Shown in pieces: positions 1 to 8,408 of a DNA stretch of 64,000 bases (positions within the stretch are counted from its first letter, which is position 1; every line of letters starts with the position of its first letter). The notes under the pieces are model-generated. The model was not told where the DNA came from. It did no database searches and saw only the letters and a program-made list of their open reading frames with translations. Location: positions 66,489-130,488 of the forward strand of contig JAZUMQ010000037.1 in NCBI GenBank assembly GCA_045603745.1. Reading direction: 5' to 3'. Source of the DNA: RGIG995 sp045603745 (GTDB taxonomy: Bacteria > Bacillota > Clostridia > Oscillospirales > UBA644). The position numbers and the translations under genes were made by a program.

Positions 1-734
1 CGGGCAAAATCCGGGTCGAGAGGAATCTTGGCAAGGACGGGGAGGGAATAATCCTCACTGACCTTGTCGATGTGGCTTTCCCCGAACAATTCGATACGTT
101 TTCCGCAATCGGGACATTTGAGATAACTGTAGTTTTCAATCAAGCCGAGAATGGGAATATTCATTTTATTCGCCATATTCACCGCTTTTGCCACAATCAT
201 GGAAACCAAATCCTGGGGAGAAGTAACGATGACGATTCCGTCCACGGGAAGAGATTGGAACACGGTGAGAGGAACGTCGCCGGTTCCCGGAGGCATATCC
301 ACGAACATATAGTCCACGTCGCCCCAGATGGCATCGGTCCAGAATTGGGTGACCGTTCCGGCGATGACGGCGCCCCGCCAGATGACCGGGGTAGTTTCGT
401 CCGGCAAAAGAAGATTGGTAGAAACTACGGAAATGCCGGTTTTGGTGCGTGCCGGATACATACCCATTTCATCGCCCTGCAATGGGCCTTTCAGACCGAA
501 CAATTTGGGAATGGACGGACCGGTAATATCTGCGTCGAGAATGGCGGTTTTATATCCTTTACGGTTCATCAACACCGCAAGCATGGCGCTGACGGAAGAT
601 TTCCCGACCCCGCCTTTCCCGCTGACGACAGCAATCACTTTTTTTACGTTGCTCATTTCATGGGGCTTTGCTTTGAGGCTTTCCGCGCCTCCGCAATTCT
701 GCCCACAGGTTTTGCAATCATGCGTGCAACCCAT
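1..734 (-). CDS. mrp: Mrp/NBP35-family Fe-S carrier P-loop ATPase (partial)
   Basis: The gene runs off the left edge, so only the N-terminal 244 or so residues are visible. The product starts with a cysteine-rich tail (MGCTHDCKTCGQNCGG). It then has the deviant Walker A motif SGKGGVGKS (residues 38-46) and the typical Mrp runs DADITGPSIPK and VDMPPGTGD. Mrp/ApbC/Nbp35 proteins are cytosolic ATPases that carry or insert Fe-S clusters. The ATG at 734 is preceded by GGAGG at seven bases. It is transcribed divergently from the SLOG gene from its own promoter. Family assignment is firm; the exact client proteins cannot be told. Confidence 0.93.
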   Translation of the reverse strand, partial: MGCTHDCKTCGQNCGGAESLKAKPHEMSNVKKVIAVVSGKGGVGKSSVSAMLAVLMNRKGYKTAILDADITGPSIPKLFGLKGPLQGDEMGMYPARTKTGISVVSTNLLLPDETTPVIWRGAVIAGTVTQFWTDAIWGDVDYMFVDMPPGTGDVPLTVFQSLPVDGIVIVTSPQDLVSMIVAKAVNMANKMNIPILGLIENYSYLKCPDCGKRIELFGESHIDKVSEDYSLPVLAKIPLDPDFA

Positions 735-772
735 AATAGAACCTCCTTGAGGGTAATGATATTCTACTGATT

Positions 773-801
773 ATGATACCACACAAGAGGAAAAAAGTCA
801 A
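773..801 (-). promoter_or_regulatory. Sigma-A promoter of mrp
   Basis: On the minus strand TTGACT (796-801) and TATCAT (773-778) are separated by exactly 17 bases. They lie about 40 bases upstream of the mrp start, back to back with the SLOG promoter. Confidence 0.7.
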
Positions 802-842
802 GGGAAAATGGAAAAAAATAAAAAAGATTCGTCTTTTTTTAC

Positions 843-871
843 TTGACAGACCGACTTTTTGGTGATACAAT
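843..871 (+). promoter_or_regulatory. Sigma-A promoter of the SLOG gene
   Basis: TTGACA (843-848), a 17-base spacer and TACAAT (866-871) lie 27 bases before the ATG at 899, with an AAAGGGG ribosome-binding site between. Confidence 0.8.
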
Positions 872-898
872 AGAGAAAACGAAGAAAGGGGCGTACCG

Positions 899-1498
899 AT
901 GGAGAAAAACATTTTATGGAAACCGGCAGGAGAAGTTTGTGCATTCTCCGGTTATCGTCCCCAAAAATTGCCCTTTACGTCGGAATCTGACCCGGCTTGC
1001 ACGATTCTGAAAATGCGTTTGAAAGACGAAATATACAATGCCATTCAACAAGGGTGTACGGATTTTCTCTGCGGCATGGCGCTGGGAACAGACACGTGGG
1101 CAGCAGAAACGGTTTTGGAGATTCAGAAAACGCTGGACGGAATCAAACCGGTGCATCTCCATGCCTATCTCCCCTTTCCCGGACAAGATGCAAAATGGAG
1201 CGCAAAAAACCGTCGCAGATACCGGGAAATTCTGTTACAATGTGAATCTGTCACCATCGTTTCGTCCCAATATTTGCCTGATTGCATGGAGAGGAGAAAC
1301 CGGGCAATGATTCATCGGGCGGATCGGCTGATTGCCGTATTTGACGGACAAAACGGCGGAACGAAGAATACCATTCGCATGGCGCACGAAAAGGGAATTG
1401 AAATCCGGATCTTATCCCCCGTTCCCCCGGAATATACCCCCGTAAAGCCGGGCGACGAGCCGCCGGAAGAAGAGGGGCAAATCAAATTGTTTTTCTAA
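899..1498 (+). CDS. SLOG/DUF1273 (YpsA-like) nucleotide-binding protein
   Basis: A 199-residue protein with the hallmarks of the DUF1273/YpsA branch of the SLOG (Smf/DprA-LOG) Rossmann fold: an N-terminal FSGYRPQKLP motif, the glycine-rich GMALGTDTWAAE loop near residue 60, and a C-terminal IAVFDGQNGGTKNTI motif. SLOG domains bind nucleotides or their derivatives. B. subtilis YpsA has been linked to cell division and stress, but the biochemical role is not settled. It is a single-gene unit with its own promoter and a downstream hairpin shared with the convergent amidase gene. Family is confident, function is not. Confidence 0.88.
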   Translation: MEKNILWKPAGEVCAFSGYRPQKLPFTSESDPACTILKMRLKDEIYNAIQQGCTDFLCGMALGTDTWAAETVLEIQKTLDGIKPVHLHAYLPFPGQDAKWSAKNRRRYREILLQCESVTIVSSQYLPDCMERRNRAMIHRADRLIAVFDGQNGGTKNTIRMAHEKGIEIRILSPVPPEYTPVKPGDEPPEEEGQIKLFF

Positions 1499-1503
1499 AA
1501 ATT

Positions 1504-1530
1504 GAGAGAGCCATCCGGCTCTCTCTTATT
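1504..1530. terminator. Shared terminator hairpin
   Basis: GAGAGAGCC (1504-1512), a four-base loop and GGCTCTCTC (1517-1525) form a 9-bp stem between two convergent genes. A short T-rich tail follows on each strand. Confidence 0.75.
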
Positions 1531-1539
1531 CAATAAAAT

Positions 1540-2172
1540 TTAGAATGGATATTGCAACTTAATAAATCTGTAAATATGTCCTCCCGTATTATCTGCCGTA
1601 CTTGAAGCAGGTGGGAAACGCTCACCCAACGGTTTATTATAACCATACATATGAGGTCCCGTTCTCCAAGAAACACATATTGTTCCATTCGACCCAATAC
1701 TTGTAACTAGTGTTGAATGCCCAAATCCAGGATATCCATGAGCTCCTGCTGTGTTATATTTAATTTGTATCACATCCCCAATTTCTGGACGTTCATTGAC
1801 GTTGGGGATTGAAGAAACAGATGTTGCGATCGTCGCATTTTTAATATAAGAACTATGAGGACCTGTCTTGTATTGTTGAGAATTATTATACACGATAAAT
1901 TGATATAGCTGATTTACCCCTGCCCAAGAAGATGATCGGTCTGACAATCCTCGAAAATACCAACTATTTCCCGAACCATTTACACCAAATTTCATAGTAA
2001 ATCCCGCTCGCAGACAATGCGAAATGAAATTTGTACAATCCCAATTGTTTTCGCTTACCTCGGACATATCAACGTAAGTATCTGTTGAATTTATAGGTAT
2101 AGGATTTCTTACATATTCCTCATTTGTCAAAATTGTCTGTGCATAATGTTTTGCACGATAACCACAATCCAT
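1540..2172 (-). CDS. Amidase_6-type cell-wall amidase domain, C-terminal half of an amber-split gene
   Basis: These 210 residues match the putative amidase domain (Amidase_6/CHAP-like) of Firmicutes: YRAKHYAQTI, the presumed catalytic-cysteine segment WDCTNFISHCLRAG (about residue 45), and a later GFGHSTLV histidine segment. Such domains are thought to cut peptide or amide bonds in peptidoglycan. The ATG at 2172 has no Shine-Dalgarno sequence. The frame is open for 15 codons upstream and then meets TAG (2218-2220), the stop of the preceding secreted ORF in the same frame. I therefore read it as the distal half of one gene, silenced or expressed by read-through. Base composition is clearly more AT-rich than its flanks. 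Confidence 0.75.
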   Translation of the reverse strand: MDCGYRAKHYAQTILTNEEYVRNPIPINSTDTYVDMSEVSENNWDCTNFISHCLRAGFTMKFGVNGSGNSWYFRGLSDRSSSWAGVNQLYQFIVYNNSQQYKTGPHSSYIKNATIATSVSSIPNVNERPEIGDVIQIKYNTAGAHGYPGFGHSTLVTSIGSNGTICVSWRTGPHMYGYNKPLGERFPPASSTADNTGGHIYRFIKLQYPF

Positions 2173-2217
2173 CCAGTTGTCAAAAGAAATAGACGTCGTT
2201 ATCGATGAGTTTTCTAT

Positions 2218-2958
2218 CTACGACACAAAAGAAGCATCCTCCATGGCAAAACACTCAATCTGAAATTCATCATACACATTTTGCATTGATATTTCCGTTT
2301 GAGTCAACAAACTGTCGATTGAAGCATAAACATCTTTCACTTCTAAATTAGTCATAAGATTTTGGAAATCAAATAAATCTAATTGCCCCCCTCGAACGGA
2401 GCTTTCAAAGCTTGCAGGATCCTCATTGTACCAATCAATAATAATCGGTTCTGCGGGATTTTGAACCCCAATCTGAACACATTCTCCTAAATAAGACCTC
2501 TCCGTCAATCCGGCATATTGTAATTCCAAGTGACAAGCAACCTTACAAACAAGAATATCCCCTATTGCTTTCCAATCTAAAACCGTATATGACCCGTCTA
2601 TATACTCTTCAAGCAACCCTGATGCACGATTATATGAAGTATCATAAATAAGCTTACTTTTCAAATATCCTTTTAAGGTAGTAGACAACGGCAAATTTTC
2701 TATTTCAGAATTCACATATTTAAAGGGTGTTGAATCTGTTTGTAAAGATTTTTTGTCATTGCCGATAACGATAGTTGAACTTCGTTCTAAGCGATTGTAT
2801 AATTCTATAGTATCCGTTATTAAATTAAAATACGGAATCAATTGTTCCTCCGTTAAATCATCAAAAGAATCCGGAACTATAACATAATTCTCTGCAACGA
2901 TCGGAACCGATTGCATAAGCACAACAATCGCAAATAGCACTACTAAAACTTTTTTCAT
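2218..2958 (-). CDS. Secreted protein, N-terminal half of the amber-split amidase gene
   Basis: A 246-residue product with a classical signal peptide (MKKVLVVLFAIVVLMQSVPIVAE, cleavage likely after VAE). The mature part, of mixed alpha/beta character, matches no family I recognise. GGGAGG sits eight bases before the ATG at 2958. The TAG at 2218-2220 is followed in the same frame by the Amidase_6 domain. The likely ancestral product is therefore a 472-residue exported wall amidase with this segment as its N-terminal accessory region. A possible own -10 (TATAAT on the minus strand, 3002-3007) lies 45 bases upstream. The region is AT-rich, which suggests transfer. Confidence 0.7.
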   Translation of the reverse strand: MKKVLVVLFAIVVLMQSVPIVAENYVIVPDSFDDLTEEQLIPYFNLITDTIELYNRLERSSTIVIGNDKKSLQTDSTPFKYVNSEIENLPLSTTLKGYLKSKLIYDTSYNRASGLLEEYIDGSYTVLDWKAIGDILVCKVACHLELQYAGLTERSYLGECVQIGVQNPAEPIIIDWYNEDPASFESSVRGGQLDLFDFQNLMTNLEVKDVYASIDSLLTQTEISMQNVYDEFQIECFAMEDASFVS

Positions 2959-3041
2959 AATAAACCTCCCAAAAAAGAATTGAACTCACTTTAAAGCAAT
3001 CATTATAAAAATCGAAAGCTCTCACACTCTCAATTTCTAAT

Positions 3042-3077
3042 AAAAAAGCACGTAAGCCAACCTCTCGACTCACGTGC
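3042..3077 (-). terminator. Intrinsic terminator after the 29-codon ORF
   Basis: On the minus strand an 11-bp stem (arms 3067-3077 and 3048-3058, two G-T pairs and one T-G pair) with an eight-base loop is followed by six T. It begins three bases after the mini-ORF stop, and lies 84 bases before the start of the split amidase gene. Confidence 0.8.
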
Positions 3078-3079
3078 AA

Positions 3080-3169
3080 CTATTTGCTTGCTTCAACACA
3101 ATCCTTCCAAAGGGAAAATTTCAAAAAAGCAATTTGCAACGAGCCGGCTATATTTAAAACGGACTTCAT
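3080..3169 (-). CDS. 29-residue small ORF (leader peptide or small peptide gene)
   Basis: ATG at 3169, TAG at 3080-3082, preceded by AAAGGAG at eight bases. It encodes 29 residues beginning MKSVLNIAGSLQIAFLKF. The middle is amphipathic and there is one cysteine. It sits in a complete miniature transcription unit: TATAAT with a TTGATT -35 at 18 bases upstream, and a strong terminator three bases downstream. It could be a free-standing peptide or a leader peptide controlling read-through into the split amidase gene. There is no run of one amino acid to suggest classical amino-acid attenuation. No family recognised. Confidence 0.5.
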   Translation of the reverse strand: MKSVLNIAGSLQIAFLKFSLWKDCVEASK

Positions 3170-3195
3170 ACAAAACACTCCTTTTTCCTGATTCT

Positions 3196-3225
3196 ATTAT
3201 ATCATATTTTGCAACACAAAATCAA
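3196..3225 (-). promoter_or_regulatory. Promoter of the 29-codon ORF
   Basis: Minus-strand TTGATT (3220-3225) and perfect TATAAT (3196-3201) with an 18-base spacer, 27 bases upstream of the mini-ORF start. Confidence 0.6.
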
Positions 3226-3340
3226 TATGGCACAATATACAAAATATTAAAAAAAACATGTGCAGTCTGCCTAAAACAAAATTGTTGCAAAAATAAAGAT
3301 ATCAGAATTTTCATCGCTAATCTACTTGAATTTTCGCAAA

Positions 3341-3379
3341 AACCACCCGAAAAAGAATTTCTTTTTCGGGTGGTTTTTT
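3341..3379. terminator. Strong bidirectional terminator ending the sugar-transport locus
   Basis: A long near-perfect inverted repeat (AACCACCCGAAAAAG and its mate) closes on a few bases and is followed by T runs on both strands. It lies directly after the last permease gene. Confidence 0.88.
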
Positions 3380-3385
3380 ATCCGA

Positions 3386-4399
3386 TCATTCGACTAGACC
3401 GGAGCGTTCAATACTCTGAATGAAGTACCGTTGGGCGAAGAGGAAGACGATCAACAAAGGTAGGATAATCAAAAGACAAGCCGTATCGTTAATCGCCATC
3501 GCCTGAGCTTCGTCTTTAATGGAAGAAGCAACGTTGGCTGCCTTATTGGCAAGGATCTCCAACTTAGGCAACAGCATGCTGTTGTAGGTGGTATCGGTCC
3601 ACTGCCAAGTAAAGGCGAACAGGAAGACGGTGATCATCATGTTTGCCGCGTTGGGAAGCATGATGGAGAAGAAGGTCCGGAAGAATCCCGCACCGTCGAT
3701 GTAGGCAGAATTTTCCAATTCCTTGGGAAGACCCCGGAAGAACTGACGCATCAAATAAATGTAAAGCCCGTTCTTCAGACCCAACCCCACTGCCGACAAA
3801 ATGACCAAAGGCCAGTAGGTATTGATCAAACTTACGTCCGTTCCGAGGAAATGAGAGAAGCGAACGAACAAGGGCAACTGAATGGTCTGGGCGGGGATCA
3901 TCAAGGTCAACAGAACCATAACGAACAGAAGGTCTCTGCCCTTAAACTTAAACCGGGCAAAACCGTAACCCACAACGCTTGCAACAAACAACTGGAAGAC
4001 GGCAACGATCAGAGAGAGCAACGCCGTATTCATGAAAGAAGTCCAGTAGTTCATATTGAGCATAGCACGTTCGATGAAGTAGGTAGAACCCTGACGGGGA
4101 ATGTACATAACCGTGTTATCCACGATGTCCTCGGTGCTAGAGAAAGCAACGACAAACTTGACGAGGAAGGGATACAGGATCATATAGGCAATACCGACAA
4201 TGATGATAAAGCGGAGAATGATCCAAACCAGTTTTCCCAATCCGTTCAGATTCAGGTTGCGGCGTTTCCAAGTTTCCCAGTCCACCTTTTCCTTCTGAAC
4301 TTTATTACCGGAGCGCATTTCGGCAAGAAAGGATTTCTTACCGCCGGAGGGGAACAATTTTTCTTTGATTTCAAGAATGAATTCTTTGATCTTATCCAT
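3386..4399 (-). CDS. Carbohydrate ABC transporter permease (MalG/CUT1 type)
   Basis: A 337-residue membrane protein with about six transmembrane helices and the EAA loop of binding-protein-dependent permeases (ELENSAYIDGAGFFRTFFSIMLPN, about residues 230-252). The N-terminal 55 residues are a charged cytosolic extension longer than usual for MalG. It would form one half of the channel with the permease upstream (gap 13 bases). AAAGGAGG precedes the ATG. It is the last gene of the minus-strand sugar locus, directly before a strong terminator. Substrate is unknown but most likely an oligosaccharide. Confidence 0.9.
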   Translation of the reverse strand: MDKIKEFILEIKEKLFPSGGKKSFLAEMRSGNKVQKEKVDWETWKRRNLNLNGLGKLVWIILRFIIIVGIAYMILYPFLVKFVVAFSSTEDIVDNTVMYIPRQGSTYFIERAMLNMNYWTSFMNTALLSLIVAVFQLFVASVVGYGFARFKFKGRDLLFVMVLLTLMIPAQTIQLPLFVRFSHFLGTDVSLINTYWPLVILSAVGLGLKNGLYIYLMRQFFRGLPKELENSAYIDGAGFFRTFFSIMLPNAANMMITVFLFAFTWQWTDTTYNSMLLPKLEILANKAANVASSIKDEAQAMAINDTACLLIILPLLIVFLFAQRYFIQSIERSGLVE

Positions 4400-4412
4400 A
4401 TCGTTCCCTCCT

Positions 4413-5369
4413 TTAATCCTGATAGACGATCAACTTATTGACCAACAAATAGACAACGCCCACAAATAGCAAAAGCAAGACCGTATACATCCAAGAAAAT
4501 GCAGATGCTACAGAATAAGTAGAAACGTTTTCATAATATTTGGCAATGAAGGAGATGGTACTATTGTCCATACTGGTAAACAGATCGATAACGGTGTAGA
4601 GCAGGTTTACCAAAATCAAGGGAGAGATCATGGGGAAGGAAATCTTCCAGAACACTTCCCAGCCGGTAGCACCTTCCACCTTTGCGGCTTCGTACATATT
4701 GATAGAAATCGACTGCAAGCCGGAGAGGAAGATCAACATCTGAACACCGGAAGAGGTAATTACGGAATAAAGTCCGCCGATGGCACCGGAAACGATGGTT
4801 GCAAGACTGGAATTCCCCAGCGCGGAAAGAACCATTGCTTCGATCTCCATAGTATTAAACCCGGCGACCCCGGCACCGACGTCCAACTTTTCCCCTTGCT
4901 GATATTGGTCTTGCAAACTGGAAAGGTTATCGAAATAGGTGACGATACCGGTAGAAAGAACCACGGGGATAAAGAAGATAACACGGGCGACGGATCTGCC
5001 TCGGAAATTCTGATTCAGGATATTTGCCATAAAGAACGCAAAAATCAAGATAATGAAAATCTGAGGCAACAATGCAATGGTAGAGGAATACACAGTTTTG
5101 AGGAAATCGGATTCCACAAAGAGTGCATCGTGGTAATTTTGCCAACCAACATAGACGTTTTTCTCACCGTATCGGCCGGCGTTTTCGGAAAAGGAATACT
5201 GAATGGACTGCACCAGAGAGGGAATGTAAATAAGAGCCAAACCGAGAATGACCGGAGAGACAAAAATATAGCCGAACAGACTCTTTTTACGTTCCAAAGA
5301 AAGCCGAGGCTTTTTGAGAGGCTTCTTTGCAGGCGCAGATACTTTTACTTCTGCAATTTTTTCAGCCAT
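4413..5369 (-). CDS. Carbohydrate ABC transporter permease (MalF/CUT1 type)
   Basis: A 318-residue permease with a basic N-terminal tail (about 35 residues), six or so transmembrane helices and an EAA loop (MYEAAKVEGATGWEVFWKIS, about residue 233). I start it at the ATG at 5369, seven bases after AGGAGG, rather than the TTG two codons upstream. It pairs with the following MalG-type gene as a second permease heterodimer of the locus. No solute-binding gene sits next to this pair; the lipoprotein upstream may serve it. Confidence 0.9.
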   Translation of the reverse strand: MAEKIAEVKVSAPAKKPLKKPRLSLERKKSLFGYIFVSPVILGLALIYIPSLVQSIQYSFSENAGRYGEKNVYVGWQNYHDALFVESDFLKTVYSSTIALLPQIFIILIFAFFMANILNQNFRGRSVARVIFFIPVVLSTGIVTYFDNLSSLQDQYQQGEKLDVGAGVAGFNTMEIEAMVLSALGNSSLATIVSGAIGGLYSVITSSGVQMLIFLSGLQSISINMYEAAKVEGATGWEVFWKISFPMISPLILVNLLYTVIDLFTSMDNSTISFIAKYYENVSTYSVASAFSWMYTVLLLLFVGVVYLLVNKLIVYQD

Positions 5370-5371
5370 TT

Positions 5372-8300
5372 TCAACCCTCCTGTGTCGCGTCATTCACAT
5401 CATCTGTTACCGGAGGTACGGGGGTGGGTTTCTCCTGGTAAGCAGTTCCTGTGATGGCTTTTTCGTATTCGTTCATGGTGAGAACCAAGTAAGATTTTGC
5501 TTTGATCACGGTGCGATCGTTCAATTCCACGTCATTGGAATTGTAGTTTACAAGAACGACCTTCTTGCCGCCGTACACGGTAGCAAATACACCGTCGCAA
5601 GCAACCCGCTTCAACGCAGGTTCGTAGGTGGGCAAAGTTCCGGGTTCCGCACCTTCGGGAACGGGGATTTCCGTCCAACCGATCAGTCCTTCGTGATCCA
5701 ACGCATAGAAGGCGTCGACCGTCATGTGATCGGTAATGGATTCATTCACAACGTCATTCAGAACCTTTGCAGCCTCTTTGTAAATTTCCACCGCCCGATC
5801 AAAGGTCGAGGTATAATTCAAAGAGAAGTAATTGTAGAATTCCGTGTAGTCGAAGACCGAATCTTCGGCACCCATCCAGCGGAAGGTGAAAGCAGAACCG
5901 GTTTCCAGAGCCAACAGAAGGGCGGTTTCGTAGTCGCCGGTCTGATTGAGGGGTTCCAGAGAATAGTTCACGTAACCGTGAAGCATGATCTGAGTAAAGG
6001 GAATGCCGGAAGATTCCGTCATATATTCCGAAGAACCGGTAGACAGGCCGAAAATGTGGGAAGCAAACTTCCAGGTATAGAAGTTACCGGTAGAAACCGC
6101 AATGTCATACCCATCAAAAGCTTGCAGAACCTTCACGTGGTCCTTTTCTGCCCAAGCCCGAGAAACACCTTCGTTGGTCTTATAGTTGGAGTGAAGTTCT
6201 TTCCCCAAATTGCCCAATGCGATGTTTTTATTATCTCCAAGGACTTTTTCAAAGGAAGCTTTATAGGTTTCAGCCATTTCCGCAGAGACTTTGGAAGAAA
6301 CCAAAATCTTTTCGGTCAAATCATTACGAAGCGAACCGGTGGCATTCATTCGATCCACAATGGTAGCAGTGGAACGGTTCATACGCCGGGCGGCGTCTTG
6401 AGATTTACTGAATCCGTTTCCGGTAGAAGTCACGTGGAGGAACTCAACGGAGGGGAAGAATCCCATACCGTTATCGTTGCAGAACTGAACCAAAGAGGTC
6501 AATTCCCCTTTCGTTCCCATACAATCGAGCAGTTCCAGATCTTTGGCAATCACGTTGTTTTCTCCGCCGTTTGCCCAATAGGTATAGCGGGCAACCACGT
6601 TGCTGATGCCGGACTCTTTCAGTTTGGTCAGGATTTCAAGGGATTGTTTGTAAGTGGTCAAAGGCGTTTTCGTCTTAACGGGAACGCCGACGACCGTTTC
6701 GTTCATATCCACACAACCAATCAGATCCACAAAGAAGGGCAACTCGGTTTCCTCAAGTTTTTCTTTGGGGAAAAGATCTTTGGAGATGAAGTAATTTCTC
6801 AGATAGGCGGCGTATTCAGGATAGGTCATTCCGCCTTCGGTAAACAAATATTGAATCCGATACACACCGGTAACGGCGTCTTTGGAAAGCAACAATCCGG
6901 AACCGGACTGAGAGCTTCCGGTACCGACAGCGGCCAAGGAAGTGGAATAGGTGCGGTAATCCCGTTCCGAATAAACCACTTCGTAGTTAATGGAAGAAAC
7001 CGGGTACGCATTCCCCTGGATAGGACGAGCGACAACACTCGCCTGTCCCGCTCCCTCTTCCATGATGGCAATGATACCGCCTCCATTGTATCGGGTGGCG
7101 TCCGTAGAAAATTCTCCACGATCGAAAACCAGATACGGTGCAAGAATTTGTTCGGAATAATCGGTATCGTATTTCTTATCAAAGGAACCGTCGTTTCCGT
7201 AGACTCTCCCTTTGAACACGTCCGTCTTCAAATTCCCTTTCACGGGAATCACAGCACCGGAACCGTCGGGAACGATCATATAACCGTTGGGATAGGTAGC
7301 TTTCGTCGCCCCAAGACCGCGGTACAGGTTAACGGTATACAACCGCTGTTTGGTGGGGCCCAAGATCAAGGAAGAATCCATGTTGACGGAAAGCCCGTTT
7401 TCATTCAGCACGAGATCCACGGGGATCGTGTAAAGAACGGAACGTTCCGGTCCTTGATAGTCTGCTTTTTCCATTTCCCGCTTAACGTCTTGTGCCGTAA
7501 ACCCGATGGTTTCCATCAGCGTCTTGACACGACCTTTTTGCTTGGTCGAGACTTTATCGTAGGAAATGTACATACTCATAACGTCAATGTGGGGGAAGGT
7601 TTCAGCGAAACGTTCCTTATCTTCCGCACTGAGCGCCTGGCTTTTATCTTCTGGGTTGGGAGTAATGTAGCGGTAACAATCGTCAAGAACGTCAAGATAT
7701 TTCAGATAATCTTTTTCACTGATGACACCGTCTAAATACTTATCTTCCAATCCCTTCAAAATGGTATTGTCATAAGTATCTTTCGTAATGACCGGGGGGA
7801 ACAATTCCTTATCCGGGTCATTCCCGATGGTATAAATCAAGCGAAGAGATTGGTCGCCGGTTTTCAACACGTAGAACGAACCGTCCTGAAGACAATTGTC
7901 GTAGAAGTTGAAGCTATACCGCTTTCCGGAGGAATCGTACGCCTCGACCGACAAAGGAGAAGCAATGGTAGCTTGTTGGCTTGCAGTGAGGGTGGTGTCG
8001 GGGTCACGGTCCGGGTTGGAGTGATAGGTAAACCCGGTCTTTAAATCGACGACAGCAATATCGGTGGTTTCAAAATCAATGTACAGTTCATAACCCTTAT
8101 TTTTCAAAACCAAGTACATATTGGTCAAACCGGTAGTACCGCCCTTACTTTTGTTGACTTTACTGTAACCGGCAGGGGCTTTGCCGTAAAGTTGTTCGCC
8201 TTCTTCGTCAACAATCAGGGGAGCGTAGAGAATCTCCACTCCCTCTTCGTTCAAAAGGCCGTTGATAAATTCCTGACGTGCAGCATCGGAAACCTCGTTG

Positions 8301-8395
8301 GATTCCATAGAATTCAAACCGCAGGCAGAAAGTGCCAAAGCCACGAGAAGAAGACTTGTAATTAAGAGGATTAGTTTTTTCGTCATAAATTTCAT
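5372..8395 (-). CDS. Large DUF5696-like lipoprotein with glycosidase-like barrel
   Basis: A 1007-residue lipoprotein: signal peptide with lipobox LSAC (cysteine 25), a long beta-rich N-terminal half, then a segment from about residue 560 (GVPVKTKTPLTTYKQSLEIL.., VARYTYWANGG) whose alternating strands and helices suggest a TIM barrel, and a beta-rich C-terminus. It resembles the DUF5696 proteins found beside CUT1 sugar transporters in Firmicutes. The architecture (sandwich, barrel, sandwich) recalls glycoside hydrolases, but I cannot name catalytic residues. Start chosen at 8395, where AGGAGG lies eight bases upstream. It would act outside the membrane on, or in capture of, the imported glycan. 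Confidence 0.72.
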   Translation of the reverse strand: MKFMTKKLILLITSLLLVALALSACGLNSMESNEVSDAARQEFINGLLNEEGVEILYAPLIVDEEGEQLYGKAPAGYSKVNKSKGGTTGLTNMYLVLKNKGYELYIDFETTDIAVVDLKTGFTYHSNPDRDPDTTLTASQQATIASPLSVEAYDSSGKRYSFNFYDNCLQDGSFYVLKTGDQSLRLIYTIGNDPDKELFPPVITKDTYDNTILKGLEDKYLDGVISEKDYLKYLDVLDDCYRYITPNPEDKSQALSAEDKERFAETFPHIDVMSMYISYDKVSTKQKGRVKTLMETIGFTAQDVKREMEKADYQGPERSVLYTIPVDLVLNENGLSVNMDSSLILGPTKQRLYTVNLYRGLGATKATYPNGYMIVPDGSGAVIPVKGNLKTDVFKGRVYGNDGSFDKKYDTDYSEQILAPYLVFDRGEFSTDATRYNGGGIIAIMEEGAGQASVVARPIQGNAYPVSSINYEVVYSERDYRTYSTSLAAVGTGSSQSGSGLLLSKDAVTGVYRIQYLFTEGGMTYPEYAAYLRNYFISKDLFPKEKLEETELPFFVDLIGCVDMNETVVGVPVKTKTPLTTYKQSLEILTKLKESGISNVVARYTYWANGGENNVIAKDLELLDCMGTKGELTSLVQFCNDNGMGFFPSVEFLHVTSTGNGFSKSQDAARRMNRSTATIVDRMNATGSLRNDLTEKILVSSKVSAEMAETYKASFEKVLGDNKNIALGNLGKELHSNYKTNEGVSRAWAEKDHVKVLQAFDGYDIAVSTGNFYTWKFASHIFGLSTGSSEYMTESSGIPFTQIMLHGYVNYSLEPLNQTGDYETALLLALETGSAFTFRWMGAEDSVFDYTEFYNYFSLNYTSTFDRAVEIYKEAAKVLNDVVNESITDHMTVDAFYALDHEGLIGWTEIPVPEGAEPGTLPTYEPALKRVACDGVFATVYGGKKVVLVNYNSNDVELNDRTVIKAKSYLVLTMNEYEKAITGTAYQEKPTPVPPVTDDVNDATQEG

Positions 8396-8408
8396 ATCCT
8401 TATCCTCC

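Noticed and set aside
3088..3423. A 111-codon open frame on the plus strand across the intergenic region
   Set aside because: It has no ribosome-binding site, runs through two terminator hairpins and overlaps the mini-gene and the permease end.
5327..7735. An 802-codon plus-strand open frame opposite the DUF5696-like gene, with similar long frames opposite the SBP, sortase and surface-protein genes
   Set aside because: They mirror the codon periodicity of the minus-strand genes, lack ribosome-binding sites and show no domain or motif.
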